DNA of 38,046 bases from a virus, in IMG/VR virus record IMGVR_UViG_3300032829_000294, positions 1 through 38,046 of that record; one strand, given 5' to 3'. Within the stretch, counting starts at the first letter, position 1. Each line of letters starts with the position of its first letter. The notes below the pieces were generated by a model. That model ran no database searches and was not told the origin of the DNA. It worked only from the letters and a program-made list of their open reading frames with translations. A program made the translations under genes and the position numbers. Shown here one piece after another: positions 1 to 7,011 of this stretch.

Positions 1-125
1 TTCGTTCAAGACATTGGCCATGCCCACGGAGGCTATAAGCCTCTGCGGGAATCAATGTCCCGGACGCTATTCTCGTTGGCCGGTTTTCATGTGATACTCA
101 TTGGCCGGTTTTGGGTGATCGCTGA
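1..125 (-). mobile_element. istA: IS21-family element, terminal part with the start of istA
   Basis: Bases 21 to 1 on the minus strand encode MANVLNE, which matches the opening residues of many IS21-family IstA transposases as I remember them; the gene runs off the window. Between this start and about base 125 lie two copies of TTGGCCGGTTTT (76-87 and 101-112), 25 bases apart and each followed by a GTGAT-containing stretch. Multiple short terminal repeats of this kind are typical of IS21 ends, where transposase binds. A small hairpin (GAGGCT-ATA-AGCCTC) lies at 30-44, just before istA. The outer boundary, near 118-128, is inferred from where the neighbouring ATPase reading frame stops resembling its family. 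The rest of the element, including istB, is outside the window. Confidence 0.7.
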
Positions 126-282
126 GGTCGGTGTCCTGAAAGGCCACTGGAGCGCCCTTGTGATAGGTCTTGGAGAGGTAGATCGCGAGCATGGCCATCA
201 GGGTCGTCTTGCCGGAACCCATGGGGCCGAACGCTCCGATTTTGGCTGCTGCCACTTGTTTGGTCGCTTTCTGAAACGCCAT
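67..282 (-). pseudogene. Phage P-loop ATPase, truncated by the IS
   Basis: The start at 282 has a strong AAGGAGG ribosome site. The product opens MAFQKATKQ and carries a clear Walker A motif GPMGSGKT around residues 19-26. This matches the N terminus of phage AAA/RecA-like ATPases often annotated as phage nucleotide-binding proteins near recombination genes. Those are usually well over 200 residues, but this frame ends after 71. Roughly the last 20 residues are encoded by the IS21 end, so the ATPase fold, including Walker B, is lost. The gene has its own good promoter at 357-385. An alternative start 69 bases upstream is less likely because it lacks such a ribosome site. The remainder of the gene may lie beyond the IS to the left of the window. 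Confidence 0.7.
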
Positions 283-356
283 TTGGTGTCCGCCTCCTTC
301 GTGCGGACGGTACGGCTTTGATTGCCGCGGGGTGTTCAGCCCCGTGGACAATTCAC

Positions 357-385
357 TTGTAAACCGTAGGGTGACTTAGTGTCAA
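357..385 (-). promoter_or_regulatory. Leftward sigma70-like promoter of the ATPase gene
   Basis: On the minus strand TTGACA (-35, bases 385-380) is followed after 17 bases by TTACAA (-10, 362-357), with the ATPase start about 75 bases downstream. The -10 context TTTACAAG and the -35 context recur in the promoter at 5637-5664, which supports a shared early-promoter class. Confidence 0.6.
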
Positions 386-399
386 GCCAAATTTACTAG

Positions 400-439
400 G
401 TTACTATAGAGTAGTATTATGATATACTATGATACTAAC
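400..439. promoter_or_regulatory. AT-rich imperfect palindrome, operator candidate
   Basis: A very AT-rich patch in an otherwise GC-rich region. The arms GTTACTATAGAGTAGTAT (400-417) and ATACTATGATACTAAC (424-439) are imperfect inverted repeats around a short centre. It lies directly upstream of the leftward promoter at 357-385, where it could be a repressor operator or an UP-like element. No function is proven. Confidence 0.35.
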
Positions 440-441
440 CT

Positions 442-630
442 TTGCCGGATGCATTCCCCCTCGTTCGCAAGAAGAAGCCTGGAAAGCTTCCGCGAGGCCG
501 TCGCGGCATCGCGATGGGACTCGACCGCATCATGATGATCCTCGTCGGCGCCCGCCGCCTGCGCGAAGCGATTCCGGTCCCCAGGCCAGCCAACGCAGTC
601 GAACGGCGACCAAATTGGATTGTGTCTTAA
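442..630 (+). pseudogene. Scrap resembling the C terminus of aspartyl-tRNA synthetase
   Basis: The frame beginning with TTG at 442 encodes a segment GIAMGLDRIMMILVGA followed by LREAIPVPR. This strongly recalls motif 3 and the C-terminal region of bacterial AspRS (GIALGLDRxVMLLAG...IRDVIAFPK). Only about 30 residues look homologous. There is no catalytic core, no ribosome site, and the frame ends in unrelated sequence. It could be a remnant left by recombination with a bacterial chromosome, or a chance match. The rest of 430-700 shows no convincing gene. Confidence 0.35.
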
Positions 631-702
631 CTGGGGAGATGGCGCACTCGAGCTGGCACGGCTTAACTGCGGCGCCCCTGCGTGGAACTAGAGTCCAAGC
701 GA

Positions 703-3207
703 TCAGTCGGGAAAGGTTAGGCGAACGGTGCGGCCTTGGTGTTCAGCCCTCCATTTGTTCACGGCTTCGGTGACTTTCGCTTTGAATTGCGGCTGCGGAG
801 TTTCCTCAAACTCAACCCCAATCGCGACGCTCTCCGGATTGTCCCGCAGCTCGGCAGGTAGCAGTTTTCGCTCACCAGTTAGAGCCTCCTGGTAGTTGTC
901 CAGTTTAGGAATAAGCTCGTCTCTAATCCAAGCGTCTGGATCCTTAGCAGACATCGCAGATTTCTTTTCGACGACGTACCACCTATCTGCAACGTTGCCT
1001 TCAAGGTCGTAGTCCAATTTGACATGCCTTACGGCATCGAAGTCAGTGCGGTCTTCCCACTTACCTGTCTCTTCGTTAAGCCTCTTGACGATGACATTGT
1101 GCGCAACATCGGTCCCCGGGGGCACAGGCTGGATCTCAGCTTTGTAGGGATCCGGCTGCAACGGCTGGGACGAGCCCTCACCAGGCCAGCCTTCACCTTG
1201 CCCCCCGCCGCCACCGGTGTCTCCGCCTGAATTTCCTCTGCCCTGCCCACCTCCGGACTCTCGCGGCTTGGTGTTGCCCTTTTCGGCACCGGATGATCCC
1301 CTGGTCGAGGAACCTCCTTCCGTGGAGGCCTTGGCGTTCGCCGAGGCACGTCCTCCTGGTGCACTCGCATCGCTGGCCACTCCCACAGTTTGAGGAACCG
1401 ATTCCGTTTTGACGGCGGGCTTTATCCCCCCCGCAACGGTGGTGTCACTTGTGATGTTCGTGCTTGACTTAGCGCCGCCCGCCCCACTGGTTGCGGTCGT
1501 GTCGCTCGTGGCCGTCGTGCCCGTTGCATTGGGTGTGTCGGCTCCGACTTTAATCGTCGGACCGGGCTTACCGCCGGTCGCAACCGTCGTACCACCCTCG
1601 GCCTCGGGCTTGAAGGCATCAATTCCACGCGCCGGGATCGGTGTGTCTAGGTTCAAACGTGCTTCGATTGCTTTAGGCCCAACCAGGCCAAGAAGAAGCC
1701 AAAATGCGGCATTGACCCGCTCATTTGTGCCCACCGGGTTCCCCATGAGGTCGTGTCCGAGGAAAACAACCGAGAGCAGACTGTGGGGGGTCATCCCTAC
1801 TGCAGTAGAAACCGCAAGATTCGTTGTCTCCCGAACTAAGGTGTTGGCAGCCGCAGAGGCGTACTGTCTGGACTGCTCAACAGCCCGGCTTAGGGCATCT
1901 GCCTCTTCCACCGAATAAGCCGTTAGTCCGAAGGCACTTTCCGATTCGACGTAGCCGTCAATGTGCTGCCCGTTTGGCAGCCTAGTCCACTTGGACGGGT
2001 CCTGGCTGACAAGGTTTATGCACGCGTCAGCTATGAACCTCTTTCTAATCCAGATTAGTGATTTGACGTCGTAACTCAGGTTATCTTCGGGGTAGTCAAG
2101 CATTTGGAAACAATCCGTAATCACTCGCCGTTTCCGGTCCAGCCCCTCCTGACCAGCTTTGGGCTTTTGCAAAATAGCCCAGCCCAACAACTGTTCAGCG
2201 TCGCGCAGCATCGCGATGTCCTGTCCAATTTGGCGTTGGAGATCACCGTCGTAAACCGTAATTTGGACTTTTGCCTTCTTCTGATATGCAAAAGTCACGG
2301 TGTCCCCGTTGTTGGTCTCCAGCGCAGACGCACCGCTGGTCAACAAGTCGAAGCCGATATGGCTGTAAGTCGTACCTCCTCCTGTTGCGAGATTTAGTGG
2401 TATCTCATTGTGGTAGATTCGTGCTCCGCTTGATTCTGGCCGCGAGCTAAAAGCATCGAGCGGTAAGCTGGTGCTTTTGCCGGTTCGATCGTTTGTGAGC
2501 TCCACACGTAGCGTGCTGCGGCCCCTCTCCGGGACATCGCAAGATAGCGTGAGGTCAACGTCGAACATCTCAAGCTTCGTCAGGGAGGTCACGCTGCTTT
2601 TGGCTAGAGGCGAGTTAGGAAGATGCACGACAATCTGGGTCTCGGTAACTTGCTCCTTGGTTGCAAAGATGCGCCCTAGCGGCTTTCTTGCAGGTGTGTC
2701 GGCTACGATTTTGACCTTTCTCGTTCTCAGGTCCGGCTCGCCGGTGTCCGAGTCAACATATTCTTCCCAAACAATCTTCTTTCCGTAAACGTCTCCGGTC
2801 ATCGAAAGTCTTCCGTCGGCTGCGTTCTGGACAGAGAGGACTAATTCTTGGCGGATGGGCTGCCTGGCCACCAAATCCCTTGCCCATTGCGGCACTCGAT
2901 ATTTCGCTTCCTGTTGCTGGATCTCATCCTCGGAAAGGTTGCGGGTTACGTCTAGCTTGCCGGTGGTGGCGTCATATGTACCTGTCCACTCGTGCTTACC
3001 TTTGAGCAGAACGTGATTGGAGCCTACCGAGTTGACGGCCGAGCCGGACGTTATTTGGATCTGGTCTTTGTCACTCTGCCAACGGGTGAGAACCTGACAC
3101 ACTGGAGGATGTCTGGTATCGGGAGTAGCCTGGGCACTGGCATACAGGGGTGCGGCAACGACTATTCCTAGCAGAATCCCTATCTTAAAGATACTTGGAA
3201 CTCTCAT
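703..3207 (-). CDS. Large secreted protein, polymorphic-toxin-like
   Basis: Start chosen at 3207 because it has a GGAGGT ribosome site and opens directly with a signal peptide (MRVPSIFKIGILLGIVVAAP...ASA); the open frame extends 38 codons further upstream without these. The product is 834 residues. Residues 27-475 form a region I do not recognise. Around 479-515 the pattern GHDLMGNPV..ERVNAAFWLLLG resembles the short pre-toxin segment of polymorphic toxins. About 535-680 is a Gly/Ser/Thr-rich, probably disordered linker. Residues 690-834 form a compact C-terminal domain with WYVVEKKS near 747, compatible with the E-x-K of a PD-(D/E)xK-like nuclease but unproven. It is the last of three leftward genes for exported proteins. 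No immunity gene is obvious downstream. The toxin role is inference. Confidence 0.6.
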   Translation of the reverse strand: MRVPSIFKIGILLGIVVAAPLYASAQATPDTRHPPVCQVLTRWQSDKDQIQITSGSAVNSVGSNHVLLKGKHEWTGTYDATTGKLDVTRNLSEDEIQQQEAKYRVPQWARDLVARQPIRQELVLSVQNAADGRLSMTGDVYGKKIVWEEYVDSDTGEPDLRTRKVKIVADTPARKPLGRIFATKEQVTETQIVVHLPNSPLAKSSVTSLTKLEMFDVDLTLSCDVPERGRSTLRVELTNDRTGKSTSLPLDAFSSRPESSGARIYHNEIPLNLATGGGTTYSHIGFDLLTSGASALETNNGDTVTFAYQKKAKVQITVYDGDLQRQIGQDIAMLRDAEQLLGWAILQKPKAGQEGLDRKRRVITDCFQMLDYPEDNLSYDVKSLIWIRKRFIADACINLVSQDPSKWTRLPNGQHIDGYVESESAFGLTAYSVEEADALSRAVEQSRQYASAAANTLVRETTNLAVSTAVGMTPHSLLSVVFLGHDLMGNPVGTNERVNAAFWLLLGLVGPKAIEARLNLDTPIPARGIDAFKPEAEGGTTVATGGKPGPTIKVGADTPNATGTTATSDTTATSGAGGAKSSTNITSDTTVAGGIKPAVKTESVPQTVGVASDASAPGGRASANAKASTEGGSSTRGSSGAEKGNTKPRESGGGQGRGNSGGDTGGGGGQGEGWPGEGSSQPLQPDPYKAEIQPVPPGTDVAHNVIVKRLNEETGKWEDRTDFDAVRHVKLDYDLEGNVADRWYVVEKKSAMSAKDPDAWIRDELIPKLDNYQEALTGERKLLPAELRDNPESVAIGVEFEETPQPQFKAKVTEAVNKWRAEHQGRTVRLTFPD

Positions 3208-3250
3208 CGTAACCTCCGAGAAAGCGAGCGTCTTTGCCATGCGACACAAA

Positions 3251-3379
3251 GCCCTAACCTGCTCCAGCGCCAGCTGGAGACGTTGAAACTTCATCGCACT
3301 AAGGCACTTCGGAGTCCTCAATCAAAGAGGCTTCGCCCGATTGCTTGCGTTTCTTGCTGGGCTTGGGGCTTGGTGTACC
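3251..3379. repeat. Direct repeat copy A (tail-coding end of the 3299 gene)
   Basis: Aligns without gaps at a constant offset of 770 bases to 4021-4149. Identity is highest over the last ~18 codons of the gene and fades in the non-coding part beyond the stop. In this copy the non-coding part contains a hairpin CTCCAGC-GCCA-GCTGGAG (3262-3279), a possible terminator or pause site. Confidence 0.75.
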
Positions 3380-3967
3380 AGACGTTGCGACCACCTGCGT
3401 CTCCGTCCTCGACGCGCTTAGCGCCTCGAACATCCGATAGCGCAGCCCCGTAACCTGCGTTTGATATTTGTCGTTATAACTCCAGTTATTTAGGAGGTAG
3501 TCAGACTCGTGTGTCGCGAGAAAATGTACATACTTCTCAAACGCCGGCGGTATCTCGCGTTCGTGGGCGGCCCATTTTGCCATTCCGCGGTCAAGGTACT
3601 CCAAGTCTTCGGCTGACGCGGAGCCTTGCGCGCGAATGAAGTCTAATGACTGAGACAACAATTCTTTGTGGTACGAATAGTACTTATCGACAGCATCCCA
3701 ATCCCAACGTAAAAAACTAGCGACGACGAGGTCTCCTTTTGAATGCGTTCTGTCGATTTCCCGTTTGAGTGTGGCCGTCGCAGCATCGGGACTGGAATAC
3801 AGTGCACTCATGCGTTGTTCCCGCTCTTCGATTGTCCCGATGTGTTTCTTGATCCGTGCCTCTGCCTGCGCGGCGGAGACTCGTTGGGCGTGTAGCAACC
3901 CAGGAACCAGCAATAGACAAACGCAGGAAAGGGCTCCGATTGAAACCGTTAATCGCGCTTTTGTCAT
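3299..3967 (-). CDS. Secreted protein of unknown function with a duplicated C-terminal tail
   Basis: Start chosen at 3967: MTKARLTVSIGALSCVCLLL...LHAQ is a good signal peptide, and the 34 codons upstream are Arg-rich and unlikely to be coding. The ribosome site (AGAGGTAGGGA) is moderate. The product is 222 residues, with a mature part that is mainly charged and helical (several E/K/R-rich stretches, Trp pairs). I recognise no family. It ends PSKKRKQSGEASLIEDSEVP, nearly identical to the end of the upstream neighbour, although the bodies of the two proteins differ. The DNA repeat continues past the stop codon. It lies between two other exported-protein genes in the same direction, so the three are probably co-transcribed and may act together outside the cytoplasm. 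Confidence 0.6.
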   Translation of the reverse strand: MTKARLTVSIGALSCVCLLLVPGLLHAQRVSAAQAEARIKKHIGTIEEREQRMSALYSSPDAATATLKREIDRTHSKGDLVVASFLRWDWDAVDKYYSYHKELLSQSLDFIRAQGSASAEDLEYLDRGMAKWAAHEREIPPAFEKYVHFLATHESDYLLNNWSYNDKYQTQVTGLRYRMFEALSASRTETQVVATSGTPSPKPSKKRKQSGEASLIEDSEVP

Positions 3968-4020
3968 GTCCCTACCTCTGCTGTTGTTTGCCCTCCGGCG
4001 ACCTCGCCGCGTGACGTAGA

Positions 4021-4149
4021 GCTCTAACAGGCCTGATCGCCAGCTTAAGACGATGAAGCCCCGGCGCACTAAGGCAGTTCGAAGTCCTCAATCAAAGAGG
4101 CTTCACCTGATTGCTTACGTTTCTTGCTGTGTCTAAGGCTTGGCGTAGC
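4021..4149. repeat. Direct repeat copy B (tail-coding end of the 4069 gene)
   Basis: Partner of 3251-3379. It covers the codons for KKRKQSGEASLIEDFELP, the stop codon, and about 45 bases beyond it. The constant spacing and lack of gaps suggest a local duplication or gene conversion of gene ends. Confidence 0.75.
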
Positions 4150-4848
4150 TGATGCTGCCGCGACCTGCGCCTCCTTCGCTGATTTTGTTGTCTTGGAAGG
4201 CCAAAAGCAGAACGACGTCGTCTCTTGTTCGTTCCACTTTACCGTGTGCGTCAGAATGTCCGAGGCTTTGAAGCGACCTTCTGCAGCGTTCCAGAACACG
4301 TTGACGGAACTTGGGACCCACATGTCAATCTCAAGTGAAATTACCTTGGTTGCACTGTCCGGAACAGCAAGGGACAGCTTTGGGTCGCTGAATCCCTTTA
4401 TCTCCACTAGCGCCCCCTTGTCGAACTTGACCCGAACAGCCGAAACGTGCTGGTAGACGGCCCAGGAGTAGCGGAATGGGTTATCTTCCTCTTTGCCGGC
4501 CAGCCGTTTAAACTTCACACGTTGGTCATTTGGCTGTCCGAAGGGCCACCACGAGATCAGCAACTGCCCAGCTTCGAACGGCACTTCTGAAAGCAGCTGC
4601 CTGTCGACCGTCCCGTCATTGATACCGCAGAAAGGGCTGATCGAAACGATCCCCCTGTACGGCGTGTGGCCTGGCGCCTCCAATGTGACGACTTCGAAGC
4701 TTTTGCGTGGGAGGGTGCCCTCCCACCCGTTATTGCTCGTCAGATTATAGGTGTTGGCACCCGGGTGGTGAGGTGCGAGCTGCTGGCTCGGCAAGGGCAG
4801 CAGCCCTACCCAGAACAGGCAGGAGCAAAACACTAGGGAAGGTTTCAT
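4069..4848 (-). CDS. Secreted protein of unknown function, first of three
   Basis: The start at 4848 has a GGGGTGAG ribosome site and opens MKPSLVFCSCLFWVGLLPLPSQ, a signal peptide. The product is 259 residues. The mature part has many aromatic and beta-prone segments (WEGTLPRKSFEVVTL, LLISWWPFGQ), suggesting a beta-sandwich, and ends KKRKQSGEASLIEDFELP, the tail shared with the next gene. A TATAGT sequence near 4931-4936 on the minus strand could be the -10 of its promoter, but no good -35 is visible. I do not recognise the family. Its codon use and somewhat lower GC than the phage core suggest cargo. The triplet could be a lysogenic-conversion or toxin module. Confidence 0.6.
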   Translation of the reverse strand: MKPSLVFCSCLFWVGLLPLPSQQLAPHHPGANTYNLTSNNGWEGTLPRKSFEVVTLEAPGHTPYRGIVSISPFCGINDGTVDRQLLSEVPFEAGQLLISWWPFGQPNDQRVKFKRLAGKEEDNPFRYSWAVYQHVSAVRVKFDKGALVEIKGFSDPKLSLAVPDSATKVISLEIDMWVPSSVNVFWNAAEGRFKASDILTHTVKWNEQETTSFCFWPSKTTKSAKEAQVAAASATPSLRHSKKRKQSGEASLIEDFELP

Positions 4849-5042
4849 CGCTCACCCCAATACTTGAAACCATCGAGGCTCAGACCCTGAAATGCCCAGC
4901 GGGACTTCCGCCTTGATTCCCAATGCCGCGTACTATACACCCGTCGAGGAATCTCCGCGCATCGTTATTTTCTTAGGCTGAACCGAGGCCTTGAGATAGG
5001 ACCCAGAATGTGTCGCGATGGGTGACCCTCGATAAGAGCGAA

Positions 5043-5058
5043 GGCGCTGTCAAGCGCC
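5043..5058 (-). terminator. Hairpin at the end of the small leftward operon
   Basis: On the minus strand GGCGCT-TGAC-AGCGCC forms a 6-bp GC-rich stem with the stop codon of the 5050-5253 gene in its loop. It is followed by TTCGCTCTT rather than a run of T, so intrinsic termination is only possible. Confidence 0.35.
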
Positions 5059-5253
5059 AGCCTTCCTGAGCTGACGGTCTTTGTACTCGTCGTAGGGGTC
5101 TGGCTCGACAGGCTCGTATTCGACCTCGCCCGTTCCCTCACACGTCTTGCAATCCTCAACCGTGTCGTCGTTGCAATCAGGGCAGGGCTTGGTCGGCAGC
5201 TCGGGGTCAAAGCATCCGGCAGCGCGTTCCATGGATTCGAGAAAGGCGTCCAT
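5050..5253 (-). CDS. Small acidic zinc-finger-like phage protein
   Basis: A 67-residue protein that starts at ATG 5253 behind GGAGG. The stop of the preceding gene overlaps this start (TGATG), so translation is coupled. It has two CxxC knuckles, CPDC and CKTC, the second in CKTCEGTGE, which looks like a DnaJ-type CxxCxGxG zinc repeat. The flanks are acidic (EVEYEPVEPDPYDEY). Such proteins occur among phage early genes, probably binding zinc and a protein or nucleic acid partner. A GTG one codon upstream is a possible start. The function is unknown. Confidence 0.6.
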   Translation of the reverse strand: MDAFLESMERAAGCFDPELPTKPCPDCNDDTVEDCKTCEGTGEVEYEPVEPDPYDEYKDRQLRKAGA

Positions 5254-5528
5254 CACCGTCCTCCGTGCCGGAGATCGCGGCCAATGGCAGGAGAGTTCGT
5301 CTTTCTCCGGGCCTTACGCCCGGCGCGTTGCTTCTCGACGGCAATCTTCACGGCCTGGTCGTAGATCCCCGCCCAGGAAACCTCAAAGCGAGCGCGCAGA
5401 CCCTTGAGGCGGACTACTGCGTAGTAGGGAGTCGCTTCGATGGTGACCTCGCGCAACTTGCCGCGTTCCCGCACCGTGTCTGACGTCTCAATGGTCAGCT
5501 TCGATTTGCGTTGGGCGAGAGAGGTCAT
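5253..5528 (-). CDS. Small basic phage protein of unknown function
   Basis: A 91-residue protein. The start ATG at 5528 is chosen because GAGGTG lies at proper distance; a GTG nine bases upstream falls inside that ribosome site. Residues 1-60 mix beta-prone segments (REVTIEATPYYAVVRLKGL), and the C terminus is strongly basic (RAGRKARRK), suggesting nucleic-acid contact. It overlaps the 29-codon frame before it (ATGA) and the zinc-finger gene after it (TGATG), so the three form a tightly coupled early operon transcribed leftward. I do not recognise the family. Confidence 0.6.
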   Translation of the reverse strand: MTSLAQRKSKLTIETSDTVRERGKLREVTIEATPYYAVVRLKGLRARFEVSWAGIYDQAVKIAVEKQRAGRKARRKTNSPAIGRDLRHGGR

Positions 5529-5614
5529 GCCTTGCACCTCGACCGCCGAAAGGACTCCGGTCTCTCGAAGCAGCTCTGATCCCTCAACCGTTTCATGAGT
5601 TCAACCGCCTGCAT
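5525..5614 (-). CDS. Very small leader gene of the coupled operon
   Basis: A 29-codon frame with product MQAVELMKRLRDQSCFERPE and a short Arg-rich end. It starts at ATG 5614 behind GGAGGG, and its stop overlaps the next start in an ATGA. It is the first frame after the promoter at 5637-5664. It may be a real microprotein or a leader whose translation sets expression of the next gene. The ribosome site and coupling are the evidence; the length gives no family clue. Confidence 0.45.
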   Translation of the reverse strand: MQAVELMKRLRDQSCFERPESFRRSRCKA

Positions 5615-5636
5615 CGTCGCCCTCCACTGAGTATGC

Positions 5637-5664
5637 TTGTAAAGCCTAGCGCTTGGGCTGTCAA
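5637..5664 (-). promoter_or_regulatory. Leftward sigma70-like promoter, twin of the one at 357-385
   Basis: On the minus strand TTGACA (5664-5659) and, 16 bases on, TTACAA (5642-5637), in the context CTTGACA...TTTACAAG that is shared with 357-385. It lies about 25 bases before the first small leftward gene. Confidence 0.6.
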
Positions 5665-5712
5665 GGGCTGCATATCACATATCGGCGTGACATCGAAAAA
5701 GTTTAGAGCGGG

Positions 5713-5730
5713 TGTTCGGAATCGTGAACA
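5713..5730. promoter_or_regulatory. Palindromic operator candidate
   Basis: TGTTCGGAATCGTGAACA is an inverted repeat (TGTTC...GAACA) between the leftward early promoter and the rightward replication module. The form suits a phage repressor or a LexA-like regulator. The rest of 5615-5907 holds no gene I can support. TTGACA at 5818-5823 faces rightward but has no clear -10. Confidence 0.35.
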
Positions 5731-5907
5731 GAAGGACCGTAAACACTGCATGAATACGCGACGCGCGCAGGGTTCCTTTCGCTAGAGTGATAAACACACA
5801 GCAGTGACGCAGATCACTTGACATTCATCTTCCGGCGTGAAAAAAGAGCAACTTCGCGTAATCCTAGTGCTCATGAGGCTAGGGTACAGAATACTAACGG
5901 AGGTTGC

Positions 5908-6129
5908 GTGACGTCCCAGACAGCGTTTCAACCGATTTTTCAGTGCTTGCGGTGCGGCCAACGGCGGCAATACGGAGCGAGCCGGGTGCAAGACACCAAA
6001 TACCGGCCCGTGCTGCGGTGCGTCCCTTGTGGCGCGACAATCCGGCACGCGTTCTTCAGCCAGGGTGCGCGAAAGGCCAGCCGGTCCAAGACGAAACCCA
6101 AAGCGCCAGCGAAGGCTCGGATCAAGTAG
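5908..6129 (+). CDS. Small zinc-ribbon phage protein
   Basis: The start at GTG 5908 is favoured by CGGAGG just upstream; the longer frame to 5818 has no ribosome site. The 73-residue product carries CLRCG (near residues 11-15) and CVPCG (near 36-40), a four-cysteine zinc ribbon, followed by a very basic tail (ARKASRSKTKPKAPAKARIK). This suggests nucleic-acid binding. It is the first gene of the rightward replication module and ends 3 bases before the next start. The exact role is unknown. Confidence 0.55.
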   Translation: MTSQTAFQPIFQCLRCGQRRQYGASRVQDTKYRPVLRCVPCGATIRHAFFSQGARKASRSKTKPKAPAKARIK

Positions 6130-6132
6130 CCC

Positions 6133-7011
6133 ATGCCGCGCATCCGCACGATCAAGCCGGAGTTCACACGCAACGATGACCTGAGCAAGTTGCCAGCAGA
6201 GGCCCACCTGTTCGCCGCCGGCCTCCTGTGCTATTCGGACGATGAAGGCTACTTCAATGCCAACCCGCAACTCCTCAAGGCGGATATCTTCCCCCTCCGT
6301 GACACTTCACTGACCGTTCCTGAACTGCTCAGTGCGTTGGAGGGTATCGACTGGATCAGGTTGGGTGTCGGTAGCGACGGAAAACCATACGGCAGGGTGG
6401 TTAAGTTCGTTGAGCATCAACGAGTTAACCGGCCAACGCGCAGCAAAATAGCGCCATTGTGTCCGCTCCGTGATTCCTCAAGTAGTACTCACCCACCCCT
6501 CACTGAGGACTCACCCCCGGAAAGGAAGGGAAAAGAAGGGAATGGAAGGGAAGGATGCGACGTCGGTCCGGCTTCGCCGGAGAACCCGCAAGCCCGACAG
6601 TTCGACGGCCAGGACTGGTGTCTGAGGACGGTGAAGCTGCACCCCAAGTGGGAAGCGCCTGACGCTGTGGAAGTGCCGCGGGTGATCTCGGACGCCTACA
6701 TGGAAGCCGTCGAGTTGCACGCCAAGAGTTTCCACGGCGATCGGCGACAAGCGGCTGAGGACATCCTTGCGAGAACCCGGCAGTTTGCCAAGCACGTCGA
6801 GGGCGACAAAATCATGGTCGGCGTCCTCAACTTCTTCAAGAACGGCGTCTATCTCGAACACCAGCCCGTCAAGCCGAAAGCAGACCCACCGCGACCACTC
6901 ACCGCCGAGGAGGAGTTGGCGATTCTCGACGCTGCCGAACGCAGGCGGGAAGAACGTCTCGCGGCCATTCGAACCAAGAACGCGACGAAGGTTCCAGCGG
7001 TGGTGCAGTGA
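6133..7011 (+). CDS. Replication-initiator-like phage protein
   Basis: A 292-residue protein. The N terminus MPRIRTIKPEFTRNDDLSKLPAEAHLFAAGLL..DDEGYF matches a widespread phage/prophage protein family with a winged-helix domain, usually found directly before a helicase or helicase loader and thought to be a replisome organiser. A low-complexity charged linker (about residues 115-150) separates it from a helical C-terminal part. The gene stop overlaps the dnaB start (GTGA), fitting a pair that loads the helicase at the phage origin. No origin repeats are obvious inside it. The ribosome site is weak. Confidence 0.6.
   Translation: MPRIRTIKPEFTRNDDLSKLPAEAHLFAAGLLCYSDDEGYFNANPQLLKADIFPLRDTSLTVPELLSALEGIDWIRLGVGSDGKPYGRVVKFVEHQRVNRPTRSKIAPLCPLRDSSSSTHPPLTEDSPPERKGKEGNGREGCDVGPASPENPQARQFDGQDWCLRTVKLHPKWEAPDAVEVPRVISDAYMEAVELHAKSFHGDRRQAAEDILARTRQFAKHVEGDKIMVGVLNFFKNGVYLEHQPVKPKADPPRPLTAEEELAILDAAERRREERLAAIRTKNATKVPAVVQ

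Noticed and set aside
429-773. 114-residue plus-strand frame
   Set aside because: Its composition is shadow-like and it overlaps the end of the secreted-protein gene; the shorter overlapping frame with AspRS similarity is the only notable content.
5818-5907. Longer N terminus of the zinc-ribbon protein starting at 5818
   Set aside because: There is no ribosome site, while GTG 5908 is preceded by CGGAGG.
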